Source: Bin87 sp034423575 (GTDB taxonomy: Bacteria; Chloroflexota; Dehalococcoidia; Lucifugimonadales; UBA3495). Taken from it: DNA of 64,000 nucleotides. Below the pieces are notes generated by a model. It was not told the DNA's origin. It did no database searches and worked only from the letters and a program-made list of their open reading frames with translations. A program made the position numbers and the translations under genes. Below are positions 58,196 through 64,000 of the stretch, piece by piece (position 1 is the first letter of the stretch; each line of letters opens with the position of its first letter). The DNA lies in contig DAOUIF010000022.1 of the NCBI GenBank assembly GCA_034423575.1, forward strand, positions 24,893 through 88,892. The letters are read 5' to 3'.

Positions 58196-59521
58196 ATGGC
58201 GTCCTCTCTTTCGGCTCTTCTCAACTGGCGACCCAACACCCCCTTCTACTACGGCTGGCTGGTGCTCGGGCTCTCGGGCGCCGGGGCTTTCGTGGCCACG
58301 GCGGTGGCCGGAGTGGTGCTGGGTGGAGTGCAGCCCTACATCCTGGAGGATACCAACTGGCCCCGAAGCTTCATCGGGGTGGCTGCCGGCGCCGGCGTGG
58401 CGCTGTCGGGAGTTTTCGCACCGTGGGCGGGAAGGATGGCGGACCGCTACGGGCCCCGTTGGCTGATGCCCGTCGGACTGATCGCGCTGGGGGTGTCGAT
58501 GGTAGTGATCGGCGGGGCGCACGCCGCCTGGCTGTTCCTGCTTGCGGCGGTGTTGGGCCGAGCCATCAGCCAACCGTTCCTGATCGGGGTCGTGCCCCGC
58601 ACCATGGCGGTGAACTTCTTCAACCGCCGCAGGAACCTCGCACTGGCGTTCACCGGGATATATCGTCCCATCAGCGGGGCGCTGATCATCCAGGCGTTTT
58701 CGTTGATCGCACTGGTGGCGGACTGGCGGGCCGCGTTCCGTCTGCTGGGCATTTTCAGCATATTGCTGGTCATCCCAATGGTCATCATCATGCGGCGGCG
58801 GCCGGAGGACATCGGCCTGTTGCCCGACGGCGCGCAGGCATCGTTGAGCGCGGGGGGATCCGGAGCGGGACCGGCGGGACGGGACCGGCGCGGCGCGGCG
58901 GCCCGGCCGGCGGAGACAAGCTGGACGTCCCGAGAGGCGATGCGAACCAAGGCGTTCTGGCTGGTATCGGCGGTCGCTTTTCTCAACGTGACCGGCAGTT
59001 CCGGCCTGGGGTTCAGCCTGGTTCCCTACCTGCACGAGTTCGCGGGGCTGACCGTCCTGCAGGCGGGCGGCGTGCTGAGCGTAAGCACGTTCCTGGCGCT
59101 GAGCAGCCTGGTGTGGGGACAGGTGGCGGGGAGATTGACGCCGCGATGGTGCATCGTCGGAGCGATGGCGGTGTCGGCGCTGGCGACGCTGGCGCTGCTG
59201 CAAGTCAACTCGCTGGCAGCGGCCTTCGCCTATGGTGTGTTCTGGGGGTTGTTCCACAGCGCCCTGGAGGTGCTGCTGTACATGGTGCTGGCGGACTATT
59301 TCGGGCGGGACTCCTACGGCGCCATCGCCGGCGCCATGCGGCCCTTCGAGGCCGGCGGGCTGGGGTTGGGACAGGTCGTGGGACCGGTGGTGTACGACCT
59401 GACCGGCAGCTACACCATCCTGATCCTTTTCTCGGCAGCAATGCAGGCCTCGGGGATGGTCCTGATGGCGCTGGCGCGTCGCCCGGAGCAACGAGCTCCA
59501 CTGGTGGCGGAAGTGGCGTAG
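58196..59521 (+). CDS. MFS transporter, OFA/monocarboxylate-type
   Basis: A 441-residue major facilitator with about 12 membrane helices, starting at MASSLSALLNWRPNTPFYYG. The loop between helices 2 and 3 is GRMADRYGPRWLM (family signature D-R-x-G-x-R). The central loop, about residues 208-240, is Ala/Gly/Arg-rich. Proteins of this layout move small organic anions. ATG 58196 is preferred because the upstream ATG at 58121 lies inside a repeat. Convergent with the next MFS gene. Confidence 0.85.
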   Translation: MASSLSALLNWRPNTPFYYGWLVLGLSGAGAFVATAVAGVVLGGVQPYILEDTNWPRSFIGVAAGAGVALSGVFAPWAGRMADRYGPRWLMPVGLIALGVSMVVIGGAHAAWLFLLAAVLGRAISQPFLIGVVPRTMAVNFFNRRRNLALAFTGIYRPISGALIIQAFSLIALVADWRAAFRLLGIFSILLVIPMVIIMRRRPEDIGLLPDGAQASLSAGGSGAGPAGRDRRGAAARPAETSWTSREAMRTKAFWLVSAVAFLNVTGSSGLGFSLVPYLHEFAGLTVLQAGGVLSVSTFLALSSLVWGQVAGRLTPRWCIVGAMAVSALATLALLQVNSLAAAFAYGVFWGLFHSALEVLLYMVLADYFGRDSYGAIAGAMRPFEAGGLGLGQVVGPVVYDLTGSYTILILFSAAMQASGMVLMALARRPEQRAPLVAEVA

Positions 59522-59669
59522 GCTCGCGGGCTCCAGCCGGCAGGGGTCTTTGGGTGCATCCGCGTGCTGCCGGCGTGCTGCCACAATTTCCGATATCGAC
59601 CTCGCCGTCGCGATGTCCCATGCGTACGGGAACCGATGCGCGGCGCATCGTCGGAGGGGCTGCCGCTGG

Positions 59670-60905
59670 TCAGTCGAGCTGTCTGACCCGGCTGAGGAAC
59701 GCGCAGCAAACTAATGCCAACCCCAGACCCAGAACGCCGATGACGGCCATGGCCGTGGACGGGGAGGTCAGGTCCGACAGCAGACCTACGCCCAGGCTGG
59801 CGACCACCAGGAACCCCCGGTCGATACTCTGCAGGCTGGTAAGGCGGCCCCGAAGACTGTCCGGCGCGAGGGTCTGAATCAACGTCCCGCGAGTGGTGCG
59901 GAAGAGCGACTGGCAACTGGCCATGGCGGCGATGGTCACAAAGGCCAGCGCCATCCACTTGGAAAAGGCGAACAGGATCAGCGTGAAGGAGCTGGCAACG
60001 GCCGCACCCAGCACCACCTTGCCCTTGGGAAACACAAACCCGAAAGACGCCACGAACAGCGCCGCAATCAGCCCGCCAACGCCGGTGATGGAAAGCAGGT
60101 ATCCGCCCACGTCAGCGTCGCGCTGCAGGACCTCGGTGGTAAACACCGGGAACAGGAACCAGGCGGGGTGCAGGATTATGTTGGGTATCACCGACAGTAT
60201 CATCAGCTGCAGGAAAGCCCGCTCCCCACTCCACACGTAGCGCAGACCCTCCACCATGTTGGCCAGGGCGGAACCGCGTCGGCGGGCGTCCCCGGGACGG
60301 TGGAACGGGGTTCGCAGCGGGAAGATCATCGCCACGTTTGCCAGATACAGGACCGCTTCGATCATGAAGTTCCAGAAGAACCCCAGGGTGAAAATCAGGA
60401 TGCCGCCGACGAACGGCCCGACGATGCGCGTGCCGGTGATGGTCAAAACGTTGGTGGCCATGGCGTTGCCCAGCATCTCCCGGGGAACAGTGCCGGCGAT
60501 GAGGGACTGGCGCATGGGCTGGGTCATTGAACGGCACGCGCCGGCCAGGATCACGTACAGATAGGCGTGCCAAACCGCCACGCGTCCCGACAGCACCAGC
60601 AGCGCGAAGCACAGGGCCAGGGCCGCCATCATCAGCTGCAGCGTGATGACCAGCTTGCGGCGGTCGAAACGGTCGCTGAGGACGCCGCCCCAAGGGCCAA
60701 CCACCAGGCCGGGCAGCGTGTTGATGCCGCCCACCGTGACCACCAGCAGTCCGGCGACGGTGGAGCCTTCCGACAGCTCCCGGACCAGCCAACCCACACT
60801 CAAGAGTTGTATCCACTGGGCGTTGTTCGCGAAGAAATTACCGAACCACAACAGCCGGTAATCGCGGTAAGCCAACCACGCGTCCAGCGTATGCAAACGG
60901 GGCAT
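59670..60905 (-). CDS. MFS transporter, MFS_3 (EntS-like) efflux type
   Basis: A 411-residue transporter with 12 predicted helices. It opens FRDYRLLWFGNFFANNAQW-like (YRDYRLLWFGNFFANNAQ) as in EntS/MFS_3 proteins, with the DRFDRRKLV loop between helices 2 and 3 and RGTLIQTLAPDSLRGRLTSL in the second half. Members export siderophores, macrolides or other small molecules. Divergent from the NHL-repeat gene, with about 280 bases in between. Confidence 0.88.
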   Translation of the reverse strand: MPRLHTLDAWLAYRDYRLLWFGNFFANNAQWIQLLSVGWLVRELSEGSTVAGLLVVTVGGINTLPGLVVGPWGGVLSDRFDRRKLVITLQLMMAALALCFALLVLSGRVAVWHAYLYVILAGACRSMTQPMRQSLIAGTVPREMLGNAMATNVLTITGTRIVGPFVGGILIFTLGFFWNFMIEAVLYLANVAMIFPLRTPFHRPGDARRRGSALANMVEGLRYVWSGERAFLQLMILSVIPNIILHPAWFLFPVFTTEVLQRDADVGGYLLSITGVGGLIAALFVASFGFVFPKGKVVLGAAVASSFTLILFAFSKWMALAFVTIAAMASCQSLFRTTRGTLIQTLAPDSLRGRLTSLQSIDRGFLVVASLGVGLLSDLTSPSTAMAVIGVLGLGLALVCCAFLSRVRQLD

Positions 60906-61189
60906 TGTTCCTATTCGGAAGATCTTTCCTCCACGAACGCGAAGAGCAAAGCGGCGAATCGGGCCGGCAGGGTCGTTAGCCCGTCATTTTGAAATCCGCA
61001 ATCAATACTGTCAATGCTGACGTGGCGATAATATTTGAGAGTCAGTTTGCCTCGAAATGCCAAGTGGCTGATCGGGTGGTGATTACGACCTTCGGGTCGG
61101 GGCTTCGTCTCGGTTTTGCGGCGTGCTCGATATACAATGCGCAGTCGGGCGGAGCACGCTCGACGGTCAGGGCAACGGGGGAAGCACAC

Positions 61190-62224
61190 ATGCAGGCCGA
61201 AAAAGGAATCATTCGAACCGTGTTGGGAAACGGGCTGGAGGGTTGGGACGGCGACGGCGGCCCGGCGCTGGAAGCCGCTTGCCAAACCCCCTACGCCTGC
61301 GAGTTTGATCCCCAGGGGAACATGATCGTGTGCATGGGACGGCACCATCGGATCCGCCGCGTGGATGCCCAGACCGGCATCGTCTCGCTGATCTGCGGCA
61401 CTGGCGAGCCGGGATATGAAGGCGATGGCGGCCCGGCCGTCGACGCGGTTATCAATCAACCGTACGGGTTGGCCATCGACACCAACGGGGACATCTACTT
61501 CGCCCAGAGGTTTGACCCGGCGGTCCGCAAGATCGACGGACGCACGGGCATAGTCTCCACCGTCGCCGGCACCGGTGAGTTCGGATACAGCGGAGACGGC
61601 GGTCCCGGCAACGCAGCCATGCTGCGGGAGCCCAACGATCTGTGCCTGGACCGGCGCGGCGGCCTGCTGATCGCCGACGTGCAGGACCAGCGCATACGGC
61701 GAGTGGACCTGGCAACGGGAATCATCACTACCTTCGCCGGAACCGGCGAGAAGTCCCGGGCTGGCGACGGAAAGCCGGCCACCGAGGCGAGCCTGATGGG
61801 CCCGCGAGCGGTTTGCGCGGATGGCCGGGGAAACATCTACGTGTGCGAGCGGGAGGGCAACGGTGTCCGCAGGATATCTCCCGATGAGACGCTGACAACC
61901 ATCGCCGGGGCTGAAGGTGTGTATGGATACGCGGGCGACGGCGGCCCGGCGTTGGCGGCCACCTGGGGGTCGCCCAAGGCGATGCGCTGCGACCTGCAGG
62001 ACAATGTGATCGTGCTCGACTCGGATAACAGCGCGGTGCGGCGCATCGACGCCCGAACCGGCATCGTGGCCACCATCGCCGGAGGCCGGGAGGGCGGCGG
62101 CGGTGACGGCGGACCCGCCATCGAGGCCGAGTTGGCTCACCCACACGGCTGCGGCTTCAATGCTGAGGGCGACCTCTTCATCGCCGACACGCACAACCAC
62201 CGGATCCGTGTGGTCGGCTTCTGA
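61190..62224 (+). CDS. NHL-repeat six-bladed beta-propeller protein
   Basis: A 344-residue protein made of six repeats of about 56 residues, each with a G-D-G-G-P-A type turn: GWDGDGGPALEA, GYEGDGGPAVDA, GYSGDGGPGNAA, SRAGDGKPATEA, GYAGDGGPALAA and GGGGDGGPAIEA, and each with an (V/I)-R-(R/K)-(V/I)-D strand. It forms an NHL/TolB-like propeller with no visible signal peptide. Similar propellers act as lactonases, peptidyl-amidating lyases or interaction platforms. ATG 61190 has a GGGGGA upstream; the frame is open to 60989. Confidence 0.85.
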   Translation: MQAEKGIIRTVLGNGLEGWDGDGGPALEAACQTPYACEFDPQGNMIVCMGRHHRIRRVDAQTGIVSLICGTGEPGYEGDGGPAVDAVINQPYGLAIDTNGDIYFAQRFDPAVRKIDGRTGIVSTVAGTGEFGYSGDGGPGNAAMLREPNDLCLDRRGGLLIADVQDQRIRRVDLATGIITTFAGTGEKSRAGDGKPATEASLMGPRAVCADGRGNIYVCEREGNGVRRISPDETLTTIAGAEGVYGYAGDGGPALAATWGSPKAMRCDLQDNVIVLDSDNSAVRRIDARTGIVATIAGGREGGGGDGGPAIEAELAHPHGCGFNAEGDLFIADTHNHRIRVVGF

Positions 62225-62290
62225 GCAACGGCGCAGGGAACCCGGGGAATTCACGCATCACCATCGACATACAGCAAGGCCCGAACAACC

Positions 62291-63355
62291 ATGACTCCAC
62301 TGGAAACCGGCGTCCAATTCCACCTGCCCACTTATGCCCACGTTCCTTTACCGCATCTGGTGGAGCTGGCCGCCCAGGCGGAGACCAAGGGCGTGGACCA
62401 GTTTTGGGTTACCGACAACTTGAGAAGTCGGCAGTCCTTTGTGGTCCTGGCGGCCATGGCATCCCGCCTCAAGACCAAGCTGGGCACCGCGGTCACCGTA
62501 CAGTATTTCCGGAATCCGGTTGACCTGGCGGATTCCGTCGCGACCCTGAGCGAGCTGATGGATGGGCGAGAATTGAGCATCGGCCTGGGCCGGGGCAACC
62601 CGCGTACGCCGTCGCTCATCCGGACGCCGCGGCCGGTCAGCGTGCTCCGGGAAACCGCCCAGAGCGTCCGCCGCCTGTTGGACGGCGAGGCGGTGTGCTT
62701 CGCGGACTACCCCGCCCTGCTGGACTATTACCACTTCAACCCGGCCGCCGCCTTCCGCCTGAATTTCAGCCCCGCGTCGCCGGTTCGTCTCTATTGCGGC
62801 AGCAACGGCCCGTTGGGGATGGCCGTGGGCGGCGAAACCATGGACGGCCTGATCTTCGGCGGACACTACGTGGCGGCGATTCGCACTGATCGGGTCCCCG
62901 AATTACTGGATACGTTCGACGCCGCGATTCCATCTAAGCGGCCGGGCAAGGCCGTTCCCAAGGTTGCGGAGATCAAGATTTCCCTGTCCCGTGATGCGTC
63001 GGCGGCCCGGGAGTTTGTCAAGGAAAGCGCGGGCCACCGGGTGTTGAACATGTACCGCCAGGGCTACACCCGGGAAGACATCGAGCGGCTGGGAGTAACC
63101 CTCGCCGACATTGAGCGGTTGGACCACGCGGAACGGAACGGCGCAACAGAAGAGGAGTTTGACGACTTGGTCACCGACCCCATGATTGACGCCATCTTCA
63201 TCGCCGGGACGCCGGGGGACTGCGTCGAGCGCATGCTCGAGGTGCGAGACACGGCCCGGGAGCAAGGCTTCGGACAGCTGATGTACTCGGAGCTGGGCCC
63301 GGACGTGGATGAGGCTCTGGCCCTGCTGTGCGACGAGGTGATACCGGCGTTGTGA
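62291..63355 (+). CDS. LLM-class flavin-dependent oxidoreductase, copy 4
   Basis: A 354-residue luciferase-family flavoprotein: AETKGVDQFWVTDNLRSRQ (about 32-50), TKLGTAVTVQYFRNPVDLAD (about 63-82), DGRELSIGLGRGNPR (about 91-105) and a late AGTPGDCVERMLEVRDTA. The middle (QYPALLDYYHFNPAAAF-like, around 138-155) differs from the other copies, suggesting a different substrate pocket. It follows the NHL gene by 66 bases and precedes another copy by about 210 bases. Confidence 0.88.
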   Translation: MTPLETGVQFHLPTYAHVPLPHLVELAAQAETKGVDQFWVTDNLRSRQSFVVLAAMASRLKTKLGTAVTVQYFRNPVDLADSVATLSELMDGRELSIGLGRGNPRTPSLIRTPRPVSVLRETAQSVRRLLDGEAVCFADYPALLDYYHFNPAAAFRLNFSPASPVRLYCGSNGPLGMAVGGETMDGLIFGGHYVAAIRTDRVPELLDTFDAAIPSKRPGKAVPKVAEIKISLSRDASAAREFVKESAGHRVLNMYRQGYTREDIERLGVTLADIERLDHAERNGATEEEFDDLVTDPMIDAIFIAGTPGDCVERMLEVRDTAREQGFGQLMYSELGPDVDEALALLCDEVIPAL

Positions 63356-63568
63356 TCTGCGTTGCCGCTGCACGAATGGGTTGCCGTGCTTCGCTGGACA
63401 AGATGACGCCGCTGACGGCATAGCTCAGTGCCGGTAGCGTCACCGTTTGACAGGTGGGTAGGCCCATTTTAGAGTTGAAACAGCGGCTCCATCCCGGCTC
63501 ACGCCTTGATCGGCAACGGGCAGGTTTATGGGTCGCGAGATTATTGAGTCACACGAAGGAACCTGTCG

Positions 63569-64000
63569 ATGGCATTGCAGTTCGGGGTATTCGACCACAT
63601 TGAGCCTATTCCCGGCGTACCGCTGGACCAAATCTACCGGGAGCGGCTGGACCAGTTAGAGCGGCTGGAGGACGCCGGATTTTACTCCTACCATCTTGCG
63701 GAGCATCACACTCCGGCGGTGCACAGCCTTGCGCCCTCGCAGAACGTTTTCCTTGCAGCCGCGGCGGAGCGGACGAGCACCATGCGACTGGGGCCATGCG
63801 TCTATGTGTTGCCTCTGCACCACCCGGTGCGGCTGGTCGAAGAAATCTGCATGCTGGACAACCTCAGCGGCGGGCGGATGGACATTGGCGTCGGTCGCGG
63901 CGGAGTGATCGAGGCCTACTTCTGGGGTCAGGACTCGGACGTGGAGGTCAATCACGCCCGTTACCTGGAGACGCTGGCGGTGGTCCGGGAGGGTCTCAGC
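63569..64000 (+). CDS. LLM-class flavin-dependent oxidoreductase, copy 5 (cut by window end)
   Basis: Starts at ATG 63569, with AAGGA eight bases upstream; the frame stays open for 144 codons to the edge. MALQFGVFDHIEPIPGVP is followed by LEDAGFYSYHLAEHHTP, TSTMRLGPCVYVLPLHHPVR and LSGGRMDIGVGRGG, the standard N-terminal half of a bacterial-luciferase-type monooxygenase (AEHH motif). The C-terminal half lies outside the window. Confidence 0.88.
   Translation, partial: MALQFGVFDHIEPIPGVPLDQIYRERLDQLERLEDAGFYSYHLAEHHTPAVHSLAPSQNVFLAAAAERTSTMRLGPCVYVLPLHHPVRLVEEICMLDNLSGGRMDIGVGRGGVIEAYFWGQDSDVEVNHARYLETLAVVREGLS

Noticed and set aside
58163..59584. A 473-codon minus-strand open frame
   Set aside because: Antisense of the OFA-type MFS transporter; composition is Arg/His/Gln-rich and without hydrophobic helices.
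60911..62254. A 447-codon minus-strand open frame
   Set aside because: Antisense of the six-repeat NHL protein; its apparent periodicity just mirrors the sense repeats.

Overview
The window is GC-rich bacterial chromosome, probably from a Chloroflexota (Dehalococcoidia / SAR202-like) genome. The evidence is a DUF2298 ('YYY') multi-pass membrane protein at 3249-5699, a family known mainly from Chloroflexi and Archaea, together with a dense set of flavin monooxygenases (luciferase-like), Rieske, HpaB-type, P450 and VOC oxygenases, CaiB-type CoA-transferases and ACMSD-like amidohydrolases, and many dispersed palindromic repeats. The lineage call is inference; the window has no rRNA.

Layout. 0-6 kb: end of a peptide-type ABC importer (two permeases), ftsY, DUF2298 protein, a PPOX flavoprotein. 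6-13 kb: a methyltransferase with hydrolase-like N-terminal segments, an MNT-HEPN fusion, ligA, a DinB-family protein, and a housekeeping minus-strand run rpsU / FmdB zinc ribbon / dtd. 13-17.6 kb: a more A+T-rich stretch with an exported chymotrypsin-fold protease behind a promoter-hairpins-terminator leader, a SurA-N-like anchored protein, strong hairpins, and tRNA-Trp(CCA) with promoter and terminator. 17.6-31 kb: methyltransferase, PQQ sugar dehydrogenase lipoprotein, two luciferase-family oxidoreductases, C-C-hydrolase-like alpha/beta hydrolase, a two-gene HEPN module, Rieske dioxygenase alpha/beta, VapBC-type pair, HpaB-type monooxygenase with a VOC protein, RidA and a second PPOX protein. 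31-37.7 kb: Gfo/Idh/MocA dehydrogenase, a lower-GC restriction-modification pair, a P450, and a universal-stress-protein gene interrupted by a stop codon. 38-49.6 kb: three NodB-type deacetylases, two ACMSD-like amidohydrolases, an adenosine-deaminase-like fragment, a second Gfo/Idh/MocA, a third luciferase-family enzyme, two GNATs (one frameshifted). 49.9-55.2 kb: a plus-strand operon of a fused double CoA-transferase, an Ltp2-like thiolase homologue, a DUF35 protein and an M24 peptidase homologue. 55-64 kb: a second copy of the HEPN two-gene module, alpha/beta hydrolase, two MFS transporters, a six-repeat NHL propeller and two more luciferase-family enzymes, the last cut by the window edge.

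Together the catabolic genes suggest oxidative attack on diverse cyclic or aromatic-like organics (monooxygenases, dioxygenase), ring or C-C bond opening (VOC, alpha/beta hydrolases, ACMSD-like), and CoA-linked side-chain removal (CoA-transferase plus Ltp2/DUF35 retro-aldolase-like pair). Substrates cannot be read from sequence.

Four dispersed palindromic repeat families (called A, B, C, D here) fill many intergenic gaps. A and B share a flanking word, and one locus is an A/C hybrid. The best candidate for an undescribed system is the duplicated two-gene module: a small conserved partner whose stop overlaps the start of a HEPN-type protein by ATGA, at 22.2-22.9 kb and 56.0-56.8 kb.
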